In this document: piece after piece, positions 1 to 8,968 of the stretch
Numbering within the stretch: position 1 is the stretch's first letter
Layout: each line of letters starts with the position of its first letter
Assembly: GCA_046351395.1 (NCBI GenBank)
Contig: JAXLYP010000009.1
Location: forward strand, 186,001-250,000
Direction: 5' to 3'
Length of the DNA stretch: 64,000 bases
From: CAYYKK01 sp046351395
Lineage (GTDB): Bacteria; Myxococcota_A; Polyangia; Polyangiales; Polyangiaceae
The notes under the pieces: generated by a model
Told to the model about the DNA's origin: nothing
Databases searched by the model: none
The model's input: the letters and a program-made list of their open reading frames with translations, nothing else
Made by a program: the position numbers and the translations under genes

Positions 1-1310
1 TCATCCCCATCCTCCGCGGGACGACGCGCGGGCTCGCGGCGTTCGGCATGCTCGTTCACGGCGTGTTCCTCGGCCTGTTCTTCAACCTCGGGATGTTCGG
101 CTGGGCCCTCGCCGCGAGCTCGTTCGCGATCCTCTCGTCGGACATGTGGGACGGCTGGATGAACGCGTTCAACCCGAAGCGCGCGCGGACGGTCATCTAC
201 GACGCGGATTGCGGCATCTGCTTCTGGCTCGCGAAGCTCCTGAAGCGCCTCGACACGGGGCGCCACCTCACGTTCCAGGGGAACGACTCGGTGTTCGAAG
301 CCGATCCGGAGATCGACGCGGAGGGCACGTACGACATCGTCTCGCCCAGCGGGGAGAGGTCGAAGCGACCGCTGCCCGAGACGGTCACGCGCGACCTCGT
401 GGAGCAGACGATCGTCGTGATCGACGCGAACGGCCAGGTGACCACGAAGGGTGCGGCGATCGTCGCGATCCTCCAGGCCCTGCCCGGGTTCCGGCTGCTC
501 GGGGCGATCGCGCCCGTCGCGTTGCTCGATTTCATCTACGGGATCGTCGCCCCGCGGCGGACGAAGATCAGCGTCGCGTGCGGCCTGTCCGCGTGCGGGA
601 CCGTGAAGAAGCCGTCGATGCACGTCGCGGAGGCGGTGGAGGTACCGCTCGCCCCGTCGACTCGCCTCCGGCACATCGTCACGTCGTCGATCCGCGAGGG
701 CTACGCGATCTTGATCCTGGTCGCGATGCTCGCGCAGACGCACGCGGAGAACCCGAAGTTCCCCTCGTTGGTTCCGAGCAATGGCGCGCTCGCGAACGTC
801 ACCTGGTACATGCGGATGATCGATCGGTGGGACGTGCTCGCGCAGATCCCGGCGGAGCAGGGCGTCCTCGTGGTGGACGCGGTCGCGCAGGACAACACGA
901 CCATCGACACGTTCACCGGGAAGCCGCCGGTCGTGGATTTCGACGTGCCGTTCGAGCTCGGTCAGCTCTGGAGCGACTACCTCTACCGGATCGTCCAGGA
1001 CCCGAAGTACCAGGATCCGAAGTACCAGGGCTACGTCCAGGCGTTCAAGACGTACCTCCAGAAGGCGGGGCCGCGCTGGTCGACCGAACAGAAGGAGAAG
1101 AAGATCGTCGGGCTCGACGCGTACTGGTACTCGACGTCGGTCCCGGCGAACGGTGAGACCAAGCGCACGCAGGTCGCGCGCATCGGCCGTGGGGGACAGG
1201 TGCTGTCGGACCCGTCGCAGGGGACCTCGCCGTCCATGCCGCAACTGCAGAATCCGTCGCCGCTCCCGGCCGGACCGACGCCGATGCTGCGCCCCCGCCC
1301 GGCCGAGTGA
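1..1310 (+). CDS. HTTM/DCC membrane protein, 5'-partial
   Basis: The reading frame is open from base 3, so this is the C-terminal part of a longer protein; the ATG at 48 is internal. A membrane segment is followed by a DCC (DUF393, thiol-disulfide oxidoreductase-like) domain with the motif YDADCGICFW, holding the CxxC pair, at residues 51-60 counted from the ATG. A second hydrophobic segment and a soluble C-terminal domain of about 190 residues follow. The fold suggests the end of an HTTM (vitamin K-dependent gamma-carboxylase-like) protein fused to DCC; the HTTM part lies mostly outside the window. The soluble tail resembles that of the next protein, so the two are tandem paralogues. The stop overlaps the next GTG by four bases. 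Substrate unknown. Confidence 0.8.
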   Translation, partial: IPILRGTTRGLAAFGMLVHGVFLGLFFNLGMFGWALAASSFAILSSDMWDGWMNAFNPKRARTVIYDADCGICFWLAKLLKRLDTGRHLTFQGNDSVFEADPEIDAEGTYDIVSPSGERSKRPLPETVTRDLVEQTIVVIDANGQVTTKGAAIVAILQALPGFRLLGAIAPVALLDFIYGIVAPRRTKISVACGLSACGTVKKPSMHVAEAVEVPLAPSTRLRHIVTSSIREGYAILILVAMLAQTHAENPKFPSLVPSNGALANVTWYMRMIDRWDVLAQIPAEQGVLVVDAVAQDNTTIDTFTGKPPVVDFDVPFELGQLWSDYLYRIVQDPKYQDPKYQGYVQAFKTYLQKAGPRWSTEQKEKKIVGLDAYWYSTSVPANGETKRTQVARIGRGGQVLSDPSQGTSPSMPQLQNPSPLPAGPTPMLRPRPAE

Positions 1311-3454
1311 CGTACTCCAAGCTCTACGGCGACATCGAGGACTTCTTCGACCAGCCCTCGGTCGGCGTCGCGGCCAATTGGATCATCGGGGTCTCTGCCT
1401 CGCTGATCGCCCTCGGCATCCTGCTCGCGCACTTCCGCGTGTGGGATCCGTTCCCGCGTCTGCGTAAGTTCATCCGCGAGCGGTACATGGTCGTGGATCT
1501 GCGCGCGGCGGGGATCTTCCGCCTGGTGCTGGGCACGCTCCTCACGCTCGACACGATCCGCCACGCGAACGAGGCGCGCCTCCTCTACTCGAACAGCGGC
1601 GTCCTCGCGAACGACTACCACCAGTGGCAGCCGACCTCGCGCTTCCAGTTCAGCATCTTCGAGACGTTCTCGACGCTCAACGAGGTCCGGGTGCTGTTCG
1701 CGCTCGGGGTCGTCAGCCACCTCTTCCTGCTGTTCGGGTATCGCGCCCGCCTCTTCGCGTTCCTCAGCTTCGTGTTCATGACGAGCATGGATGTACGCAT
1801 CCCGTTCGTGGAGAACGGCGGGTACATCGTCGTGAACCTCGCGTGCCTCTGGGCGGTGTTCCTCCCGATCGGCGAGCGGTTCTCGGTGGATGCGTGGATC
1901 CGCTCCTGGCGACGCCGGCGCGAGCGCACGATCGAGGACCTCAACGATCGAAGCGCCGACCGGGAGGTTCCGTCGGCGCAGCGCGGAGGCCCCTACCGGG
2001 AGGCGCCGGGCGGGCCGGGCGCGCCCCCGTCGAACACGTCGGATCAGCAGTACGTCTCGTGGATCGGCCTGATGATCGTCGTAAACCTCGGGATCATCTA
2101 CTTCTGGAACGTCGTCAACAAGGCGGGCCAGACGTGGCGAGCCGGGCACACGGTGCACTACGTCCTCTACTTGAGCCGCATGATCACGGGGCTCTCGGTG
2201 TTCGTTCGGAACCTCGTGCCCGAGCCCCTCATGCGCGTGACGGACTGGGTGGTGCTCGCGGTCGAGGCGTCGATCTGCGTGTTCATCATGTCGCCCCGAT
2301 CGAAGCGGTACACGAGACCGCTCGCGATGCTGCTGATGATCGGCCTGCACTCGACGTTCGGCTTCATGATGCGGCTCGGACCTTTCTCGTGGTTCCTGTG
2401 TGGATCGTCGACGCTCCTCTTGAGCCGCGAGCAGTTCGAGGACGTGCGGGCGTGGTACGAGCGCCGCGCGCCGCGCTGGGAGGTGGGTGTGTCCGTCGCC
2501 TCCCCCCTCGGGATGACGCTCGCGCGCGTGCTCCGTCGGCTCGACCACTGGGAGCGCCTGACGTTCGTCCCGCGCGAGGAGGGCGACGGGGCCCTGCTCA
2601 CGATCCGCGCGAGCGCGGAGGCGCCGTTCGAGTCGGACCCGCGGGCGGTCGCGAAGGGGATCGCTCGAGCGCTCCCGCTCGGCAAGTGGCTGTACCCGAT
2701 CGTGAACGTCGTCACGCTCGGGGCGTTCCCGCGCCTCCTCGGGGGCGGCGAGCGTCCGCGCCTCGTCCGCTTCTTCGCGCTCGATCGCGATCGCGCCGAG
2801 ACCCCCGCGCGGAGCGCGATCGGGAACCTCGTGGCGACGAATGTGTTCCGCCTGCGCGAGTCGTTCCTCGCCTACCTCGCGCTGATGTCGCTGGGGCAGA
2901 CGCTCTGGGAGCAGAAGTCGATCCCGACGCAGATCAAGCCCGAGGATCGCCCCGACTTCATGGCGATGACGATCGACTACCCGCGGCTGTTCCAGGGGTG
3001 GGGGATGTTCGCGCCGAACCCCATCATCGAAGACGGCATCCTCGTGATCGACGCGTACACGATCGACGGCCGCCGCATCGACCCGTACAACGGAGGAGGC
3101 CCGGTCGATCTCGACATCACGGACGACACGTCGCGCGGGCTCTCCCAGCTCCGGCAGGATTACGGGAACCGCATCCGCCTCGATCACAACAAGCACTACC
3201 GGGATGGCATCCGGAACTGGCTCTCCGAGTACCCGCAGATCACCGGCAACCCGGCGGACGAGATCGTCGCGTTCGACGTGTACTGGGTGCGGGACAAGTG
3301 CCCGGCCGTCGGCAGCAAGCACTCGACGAACAACGACGCGGTGCCCCTCTACTCTTGGCGCAAGCCGAACTACAAGCGACCTCCGAACATGATCCCGATC
3401 CCGCCGCCACCGAAGGTCCGGAGCGCCGAGAAATGGGACGAGGGCACCCCGTGA
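1307..3454 (+). CDS. HTTM-domain membrane protein with a degenerate DCC region
   Basis: This 715-residue protein starts at GTG 1307 inside the stop of the preceding gene. Residues about 20-390 hold several membrane segments in an HTTM pattern, interrupted by a charged low-complexity cytoplasmic loop (about 200-245). Residues about 400-510 align by eye with the DCC domain of the upstream protein (LARVLRRLDHWERLTF against LAKLLKRLDTGRHLTF), but the CxxC is missing. The C-terminal domain (QGWGMFAPNP, then an IDPYNGGGPVDLD stretch) matches the tail of the upstream protein. HTTM proteins are related to gamma-glutamyl carboxylase, but none of its chemistry can be assigned here. It ends in a GTGA overlap with the monooxygenase, so the three genes are probably co-translated. 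Confidence 0.85.
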   Translation: MTYSKLYGDIEDFFDQPSVGVAANWIIGVSASLIALGILLAHFRVWDPFPRLRKFIRERYMVVDLRAAGIFRLVLGTLLTLDTIRHANEARLLYSNSGVLANDYHQWQPTSRFQFSIFETFSTLNEVRVLFALGVVSHLFLLFGYRARLFAFLSFVFMTSMDVRIPFVENGGYIVVNLACLWAVFLPIGERFSVDAWIRSWRRRRERTIEDLNDRSADREVPSAQRGGPYREAPGGPGAPPSNTSDQQYVSWIGLMIVVNLGIIYFWNVVNKAGQTWRAGHTVHYVLYLSRMITGLSVFVRNLVPEPLMRVTDWVVLAVEASICVFIMSPRSKRYTRPLAMLLMIGLHSTFGFMMRLGPFSWFLCGSSTLLLSREQFEDVRAWYERRAPRWEVGVSVASPLGMTLARVLRRLDHWERLTFVPREEGDGALLTIRASAEAPFESDPRAVAKGIARALPLGKWLYPIVNVVTLGAFPRLLGGGERPRLVRFFALDRDRAETPARSAIGNLVATNVFRLRESFLAYLALMSLGQTLWEQKSIPTQIKPEDRPDFMAMTIDYPRLFQGWGMFAPNPIIEDGILVIDAYTIDGRRIDPYNGGGPVDLDITDDTSRGLSQLRQDYGNRIRLDHNKHYRDGIRNWLSEYPQITGNPADEIVAFDVYWVRDKCPAVGSKHSTNNDAVPLYSWRKPNYKRPPNMIPIPPPPKVRSAEKWDEGTP

Positions 3455-4950
3455 CGACTCCCCCTGCTTCGACCGAGCGCGCCTCACAGCGCCGCGGCTC
3501 CTCCCCGGATTTCGATGTCCTCATCGTGGGCGCGGGCCTCTCGGGGATCGGCGCCGCGTACCACATCCAATCGCGCTTCCCGCAGAAGACCTACGCGATC
3601 CTCGAAGGCCGGCCGCGCCTCGGGGGGACGTGGGATCTCTTCCGCTACCCGGGGATCCGATCCGACTCGGACATGTACACGCTGGGGTACTCGTTCCGAC
3701 CGTGGACGAGCCCCGCGGCCATCGCGGATGGTCCTTCGATCCTCGAGTACGTGCGCTCGACCGCACAGATGTACGGCATCGATCGGCACATCCGGTTCGA
3801 GCATCGAGCGATCTCGGCGCGTTGGTCGAGCCGGGACGCGCGGTGGACCGTGCAGGCGCGAACCGGCGAGCGGGTGGTGGAGCTCACGTGCCGGTTCCTG
3901 TTCATGTGCTCGGGCTACTACGACTACGAGAACGGCTACACGCCCGAGTTTCAGGGCGTGGACGCGTTTCGGGGCCGCGTCGTGCACCCGCAGAAGTGGA
4001 CCGAGGACATCGAGTACGCGGGCAAGCGCGTCGTCGTGATTGGCAGCGGCGCGACGGCGGTCACCCTCGTCCCGGAGCTCGCGAAGCGCGCGGCGCACGT
4101 GACGATGCTGCAGCGTTCGCCAACGTACATCATGTCGATCCCGGAGGAGGATCGCATCGCGAACTGGATGCGCGCGCGCTTCTCGGACAGCGCCGCGTAC
4201 GACGTCACGCGGTGGAAGAACATCGGCTTGTCGATGGCGTTCTACAACTACTGCCGCCGCTACCCAGAGAGCGCGAAGCACCTCTTGATGAAGCAGACGA
4301 GGCGCCAGCTCCAGGGCTCGGGGATCGATCCGGACGTGCACTTCAAGCCGCGTTACAACCCCTGGGACGAGCGTCTCTGCATCGTGCCGGACGGGGACTT
4401 GTTCCGCGCGCTCCGGAGCGGGACCGCGTCGGTCGTCACGGATTTCATCGACCGCTTCGACGAGCGCGGACTCCTGCTGCGCTCGGGCGCGAGGCTCGAC
4501 GCGGATCTCATCGTCACCGCCACGGGTCTGAAGCTGAAGTTCCTCGGAGGGATGTCGCTCACGATCGACGATCGACCGTTCGAGCCGCCCGATCACCTGA
4601 CGTACAAAGGCTCGATGTGCAGCGACGTGCCGAACCTCGCGGTGGCGATCGGGTACACGAACGCGAGCTGGACGCTGAAGTGCGATCTCACGTGCGAATA
4701 CGTGTGCCGCATCTTGGCGCACATGGATCGACACGGGTTCGACACGTGCGTCCCGACGAACGACGATCCGAGCGTGGAGCCGCTGCCGCTCCTCGATTTC
4801 TCGTCCGGGTACGTGCAGCGCTCCATCCAAGCGTTCCCCCGCCAGGGGTCGAAGGCGCCGTGGCGCGTGTACCAGAACTACGTGCTCGACCGCGCGACGC
4901 TGAGGCACGGCAAGCTCGATGACGGAGCGCTGAAGTTCAGCCGAGCGTGA
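3451..4950 (+). CDS. EthA-like flavin-dependent (Baeyer-Villiger type) monooxygenase
   Basis: This 499-residue class B flavoprotein monooxygenase starts at GTG 3451, overlapping the stop of the HTTM gene. The FAD Rossmann motif is VGAGLSG (residues 26-32). The block GGTWDLFRYPGIRSDSDMYT and the NADPH motif GSGATAV are typical of the family. From memory it aligns along nearly its whole length with mycobacterial EthA, which inserts oxygen into ketones and oxidises thioamides using NADPH and O2. The substrate here is unknown. Linkage to two HTTM/DCC membrane proteins suggests work on a membrane-associated or lipophilic compound, which is inference. Confidence 0.9.
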   Translation: MTTPPASTERASQRRGSSPDFDVLIVGAGLSGIGAAYHIQSRFPQKTYAILEGRPRLGGTWDLFRYPGIRSDSDMYTLGYSFRPWTSPAAIADGPSILEYVRSTAQMYGIDRHIRFEHRAISARWSSRDARWTVQARTGERVVELTCRFLFMCSGYYDYENGYTPEFQGVDAFRGRVVHPQKWTEDIEYAGKRVVVIGSGATAVTLVPELAKRAAHVTMLQRSPTYIMSIPEEDRIANWMRARFSDSAAYDVTRWKNIGLSMAFYNYCRRYPESAKHLLMKQTRRQLQGSGIDPDVHFKPRYNPWDERLCIVPDGDLFRALRSGTASVVTDFIDRFDERGLLLRSGARLDADLIVTATGLKLKFLGGMSLTIDDRPFEPPDHLTYKGSMCSDVPNLAVAIGYTNASWTLKCDLTCEYVCRILAHMDRHGFDTCVPTNDDPSVEPLPLLDFSSGYVQRSIQAFPRQGSKAPWRVYQNYVLDRATLRHGKLDDGALKFSRA

Positions 4951-5170
4951 GCTTTCCATGAGCGCGCCTTCGGCGCGCCTGGAATTCCTCGTCGCGTGCC
5001 CACGCGACGAGGACATTCGGAGTCCTGTCCACGACGCCCCGAAGGGGCGGGCGTGGAGTTCCGCGGAGGACCGCGGCGGATCGAGCGCCTTCGGCGCGGA
5101 ATTCCCGGGCGCGCCGAAGGCGCTCGATTCAGCCGCGGTCCTACGCGGAATTCCGCGGTGGAACCGCCGC
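4951..5170. repeat. Nested inverted repeats between convergent genes
   Basis: This stretch separates the convergent monooxygenase and lipoprotein genes. It holds a perfect 12-bp stem with a 2-nt loop (4987-5012), a GCCCC/GGGGC hairpin near 5037-5050, and a long hairpin at 5055-5154. The long one has an outer stem 5055-5077/5132-5154 (23 bp, two mismatches), an inner perfect stem 5080-5098/5110-5128 (19 bp) and an 11-nt loop. The unit GGAATTCC, or a close variant, recurs four times. There is no U-tract, so it may be a bidirectional terminator or a REP-like palindromic element. Confidence 0.75.
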
Positions 5171-6604
5171 CTACGGCGGGCCCCAGGACTCGCCGTTGTT
5201 GTCGCTCGCGAGCGCGTACCACTGGTTCGCGCTCGTGCCGGTGACGGGAGCGATCGACAGGATCACGGTCCGATCGCCGAACCCCATGAGCGCGCCGAGC
5301 ACCATGCGCCCGCGCGCGCCTTTGCCCTGCAGCACCTCGCGCTCTTGATCGAACGTCTTGCCGCCGTTGAGGGAGTCGGTGAGGAGGAACGTCCACTGCA
5401 CGGGGTTCCACATCGTCTCCACGGCGATCGCGCCCTTCGTGGTCATCGCGAAGCCCATCAAGCGATCGTGCTGATCCTTCCAGGGCGGCGCGAACGCGTG
5501 GTTCTGGGGCACGACGCAGCCGCTCGTGATCCCACAAATCACGAGCGCGGGGCCGGGGCTCACGGGATCGGTGGCCTCGACGATCACCTTCTCTTCGTCG
5601 CACCCCATGGGCTGCGTCATCACGGTCGTCGTGGGCAGTTCGAACGCGACCTGCTTGTCCTTCGACACGGCGAGCGCGAACACGCGGCCTTTGGGCTGCG
5701 CGAAGCGGCGGAACGACCACCCTCGGTACTCGCACTCGGGCCCCTTCGCGAGCTCGTCCTGCAGCTCCTTCGTGACCTCGATGCCGGTGATGGGCGTCGG
5801 CTTCGCGAGCGCTTCGTTGGGCATCGGCCAGGGCCGCGCGACGAGCTCCTTGCTCGTGAGCGTGAGCAGCACCGGAGGCCGCCCGTAGGGCGCGAAGACG
5901 GGCGTCTCGCCAGATGGAATCGGGACGGGCGCCGGGATCCCCGCGGTCGCCGGGACGCCGTACATGAGCTGCCACGCCTTGTTCCCCGTCTCGACGACGA
6001 ACGAAGTGAGGAGCGCGTTCGCGCTGTCCCCCGGCTTCGACAGGACGGCCTGCTGCGCCGTCCCCTTCGGGATGACGAGGTTGGGCTTGTCCTTGAGCGG
6101 GAGGATGTTCGAGATCGCTGCGAGCTTGTCGCCGTCCTGAAAGTAGAGCTGGAGCGTGTCGATCGGCGGGATCTCACCCTTCGCGGGCGTCTTCTTCGGA
6201 GGCTGGCGCTTCGCGAGGGCGATGACGAAGCTGTTGTCTGCGCCGCCCGCGAACGAGACGATTTGGCTCGCGTCGATGTCGACGAGATACGTCGTCCACG
6301 ACTTGCCCGCGTCCTCGGTGCGGAGGACGGACGCTTCGGTCGGCCCCACACCACCGAAGAACCCACGCTGGCCGTCCTGGGGGATGACGGTCGTCCATTG
6401 AAGGCCCGTCCCCGGGAGGTGAACGTCTTTGTTCTTCTGGGTGGGTGCCTTCCCTTGCCCGATCTTCGTCATCAGCTCGCGCGCGTTCGCGTTGCCCTCG
6501 AGAGGAGGGCCCGCGTCGGCGTTCGGCTGTGGCTTCGATTTGCACGCCGCCACCGCGAAGAGACAACTCATGACGGCGATCCGCGTCCCGCGTCGAACGT
6601 TCAA
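5171..6604 (-). CDS. Predicted lipoprotein of unknown function
   Basis: A TTG start at 6604 gives 477 residues, with a GGAGGG ribosome-binding site about eight bases upstream. The first ATG further in would cut the signal peptide. The N-terminus is basic, then hydrophobic, ending in a lipobox (FAVAAC) followed by KSKPQPN, so the protein should be lipidated. The body has repeated beta-strand-like segments such as AGKSWTT and NNGESWGPP, which resemble the Asp-box or BNR turns of beta-propellers. It may therefore be a propeller-type surface protein, though I recognise no named family. The gene reads toward the long hairpin at 5055-5154. Confidence 0.75.
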   Translation of the reverse strand: MNVRRGTRIAVMSCLFAVAACKSKPQPNADAGPPLEGNANARELMTKIGQGKAPTQKNKDVHLPGTGLQWTTVIPQDGQRGFFGGVGPTEASVLRTEDAGKSWTTYLVDIDASQIVSFAGGADNSFVIALAKRQPPKKTPAKGEIPPIDTLQLYFQDGDKLAAISNILPLKDKPNLVIPKGTAQQAVLSKPGDSANALLTSFVVETGNKAWQLMYGVPATAGIPAPVPIPSGETPVFAPYGRPPVLLTLTSKELVARPWPMPNEALAKPTPITGIEVTKELQDELAKGPECEYRGWSFRRFAQPKGRVFALAVSKDKQVAFELPTTTVMTQPMGCDEEKVIVEATDPVSPGPALVICGITSGCVVPQNHAFAPPWKDQHDRLMGFAMTTKGAIAVETMWNPVQWTFLLTDSLNGGKTFDQEREVLQGKGARGRMVLGALMGFGDRTVILSIAPVTGTSANQWYALASDNNGESWGPP

Positions 6605-6657
6605 CCTCGCTGCCCTCCAGTGATCGGTGCGCGCCTCGCGCGCGGATCCGCGAGATC

Positions 6658-7608
6658 TTATTCGATCGGATCGGGATCGGCGCAACAGCGGAATCCCGTG
6701 GAGTAGTCGTGGTAGTCGAAGTCGTGCGCGGAGGTCCGGTAGCTACAGCCCTCGCCGTTCTTCGACGTGTCCATGTAGTAGCCACCCCGGAACGTCCCGT
6801 CGGCGTCCGCGACCCACTCGTGGAGGTTCCCGACCATGTCGTAGAGCCCGTCGGCGCTCACGCACTCGGACTTCTCACCGGTGGGGAGGAGGGAGTCGGG
6901 CAGCTGGTTGATGATCGGTAGGTTCATCGCCGCGGTCCACATCTGGTCGCTCGGGATGTGCATCTGCGCTGCGGCCTCCACGACGGGGTGGCGAGCGCGC
7001 GGCGTGTCGTTGCAGACCCCGTCCTTCCGGGTGTCGCCGTAGGGATAGTGGAGCTGCTCCGGTCCGCGGCACCCTCGCTCCCACTCGCTGATCGTGCAGA
7101 GCCGCTTGCCCGACGCGAGGCACGCGCGCTCTCCCTCCACTCCGCTGATGTAGCCCTGAGGGATCACGCCCGGGCGGGAGACCGCGCGGTACCCCGTGAG
7201 GTGATCGACGAGCTCGTACGGACTGAGCGGGCGCAGGGTGCCATGATCGAGCACGACGAGCGTCGCCTCCCAGCGGTCGACGCACACCTTCCCGTCGACC
7301 AACGCCATCTCGGCGGGGCAACGCGCGTCGCTCCCCGAGAGGAGTCCCGCGGGACGGGTGGTGGCGCCCGGGGAGGGGGCGATGGGATCGATCACGGACG
7401 GAAGCCGCACCGCGCGCGACGCGGAGGGGTCGGTGATGGGGCGCGCCCGGCCGACGGTGCTCGCCTCCAAGAACGACGCGCGCGTCTCTCCGAGCGATCC
7501 ATCGCCCAGGAGCGCGACGCGCGCGTGCTCCACCGCAGCGTTTCCGCGCGCGGCCGAGGCGCAGCCCGCGAGAAGCATCACCGCGGGGAGGAGGAGCGCC
7601 GGCCGCAT
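6658..7608 (-). CDS. FGE/SUMF1-fold lipoprotein
   Basis: This 316-residue protein has a signal peptide with lipobox LLAGC at the N-terminus. From about residue 95 onward it has the formylglycine-generating-enzyme-like fold, seen in the blocks CPAEMALVDGKVCVDRWEAT, GKRLCTISEWERGCRG, YDMVGNLHEWVAD, FRGGYY and STGFRCC. Myxobacteria encode many such FGE-fold proteins. Most are probably not true sulfatase activators but binding proteins or enzymes of unknown substrate. Extra cysteine pairs suggest disulfides, fitting a periplasmic or outer-surface location. It lies 53 bases upstream of the 5171-6604 lipoprotein on the same strand, so the two may share a transcript. Confidence 0.85.
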   Translation of the reverse strand: MRPALLLPAVMLLAGCASAARGNAAVEHARVALLGDGSLGETRASFLEASTVGRARPITDPSASRAVRLPSVIDPIAPSPGATTRPAGLLSGSDARCPAEMALVDGKVCVDRWEATLVVLDHGTLRPLSPYELVDHLTGYRAVSRPGVIPQGYISGVEGERACLASGKRLCTISEWERGCRGPEQLHYPYGDTRKDGVCNDTPRARHPVVEAAAQMHIPSDQMWTAAMNLPIINQLPDSLLPTGEKSECVSADGLYDMVGNLHEWVADADGTFRGGYYMDTSKNGEGCSYRTSAHDFDYHDYSTGFRCCADPDPIE

Positions 7609-7692
7609 GAGGACGGCGACCTTAGGGAGTCGGCCGCCCTCGACGCAATCGAAAAGAGCGCGGCGATCCGTCGCCGCACGGTCCTCGGACGA

Positions 7693-8406
7693 TCAGTTGC
7701 CGCTCAGGACGAGGTCCCGGCACGTCGTGTGGAGCTGGTCGCACGGGGTGTCCAGGTTCGCGTTGATGCAGTCGTGATACCGCTGAAGACCGCTCGCCTG
7801 CCCGCTCGCCTCGAGCCCGAACGCGAGGAGATCCGCCTTGCACGCGGCGGTGTCGAAGTTGTTCTCGCCACCGGCGACGCACGCGTCGTTCGTGTCGTCG
7901 CAGACCTTGTCCGCGGTGGGGTTGGGGCACGCGCTGTCGTACATCTTCTGTACGCAGGCCTTCACGTTGTTCCCGGCGGCGGGCGCGTCACACGTCTCGG
8001 CGGGCGTCGCCGTGATGTCCTTCAGACAACCCTGGAACACCTCCCAGCCGCGCGCCGCGAAGACCCCGAAGCCGACGTGACAGGCGTCGATGCCGACGGG
8101 GACGGTGTTGTCGTCACAGAGCTTCGGGAAGTTCGCCATCATGTCGCACTCGGCCTCGGCGAGGCCCGAGCCGGGCGCGGCCGGGTCGTTGCACACGGGC
8201 ATGCCGCTGCTCGAGGAGGACGTGTCGCCGGTGCTGCTGGTCGTGGACGAGGTCGTCGTCGTGGTGCTCGTCGTCGCGGTCGTGGAGCTCGACGTCCCCC
8301 CGCCGGTTCCGCCCGTGCCATCGTCGGTCACCGTGATGAGGCACGCCGAGGCGGGAAGAGCGAGGGCGCACAGAGCCAGGGTGAACATGTGGTTACGGGT
8401 AAGCAT
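7693..8406 (-). CDS. Ser/Thr-rich lipoprotein
   Basis: The start is the ATG at 8406, chosen because AGGAGG lies just upstream; the longer open frame has no such site. The product has 237 residues: a signal peptide with lipobox PASAC, a spacer of about 45 residues made almost only of Gly, Ser and Thr, and a globular domain with about fourteen cysteines. Such low-complexity linkers after the lipobox recur across this window and are typical of myxobacterial surface lipoproteins. Function unknown. Confidence 0.8.
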   Translation of the reverse strand: MLTRNHMFTLALCALALPASACLITVTDDGTGGTGGGTSSSTTATTSTTTTTSSTTSSTGDTSSSSSGMPVCNDPAAPGSGLAEAECDMMANFPKLCDDNTVPVGIDACHVGFGVFAARGWEVFQGCLKDITATPAETCDAPAAGNNVKACVQKMYDSACPNPTADKVCDDTNDACVAGGENNFDTAACKADLLAFGLEASGQASGLQRYHDCINANLDTPCDQLHTTCRDLVLSGN

Positions 8407-8644
8407 CGTGGGAATCCTCCTGTTGGCAGCTTGGACGTAAGCGGAGCCGATCGACTTACGCGTAGCACGCATTCCGCCTCCCTTCTTCCTCGCTCGCCGA
8501 GCGAACTCGGCTCCCGCCTCCTGTTCGGCGCGGGGAGCGGCCCTCCCGACGGCGCGCCAGCGGGACGGCGAATCCGTGCTCGGCGGTCGGGTCGGGCCGC
8601 GCGGCGGAGCTGGAACAAGAGCGCGCGCGCCGAGTTGACCCAGC

Positions 8645-8908
8645 ATGGTGATCGAAACGCTCGTCCGACTCGGGACGATCTCTGCCCTCGTGGGTTCGAT
8701 TTGGCTCTATCAAGACGCGGCTCGGGAGCGCGGCCGAGCGCGCGCGGAGCGGCGCGACCGCTCGCATCCGGCTCGCTTCGAGCGCGACGCGCGCCTCGGC
8801 TTCGACGGACCGGTGCGGCCGTTCGCTCGGCACGCGCGGGTCCACGTGCCTCGGCGCTTCGATCGATGGGAGCGAGATCCCGAGGAGTGTCGCGAGCGCG
8901 GGGGCTGA
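8645..8908 (+). CDS. Possible small membrane-anchored protein
   Basis: This 87-residue open frame begins at ATG 8645. One short hydrophobic segment (residues about 5-21, ending in SIWLYQD) is followed by a very Arg-rich tail. There is no clear ribosome-binding site, and Arg-rich translations are common in out-of-phase GC-rich DNA, so it may be spurious. It sits in a 560-bp gap between two divergent lipoprotein genes that otherwise shows nothing I recognise. Confidence 0.25.
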   Translation: MVIETLVRLGTISALVGSIWLYQDAARERGRARAERRDRSHPARFERDARLGFDGPVRPFARHARVHVPRRFDRWERDPEECRERGG

Positions 8909-8968
8909 TCGCGAACGCGCGCGGTCCCCGTTGCCAACGGGTTGGATTGGGGCCACAAGCCGCGCCCC

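Noticed and set aside
991..1035. Tandem 15-bp repeat (GACCCGAAGTACCAG, GATCCGAAGTACCAG)
   Set aside because: It merely encodes DPKYQ twice in the HTTM/DCC protein; two units are not enough to suggest a separate element.
1031..3487. Long Arg/His/Asp-rich open frame antisense to the HTTM gene
   Set aside because: Its codon pattern and composition mirror the real gene on the other strand; no family motif and no ribosome-binding site. Many similar long shadow frames occur because GC-rich DNA has few stops.
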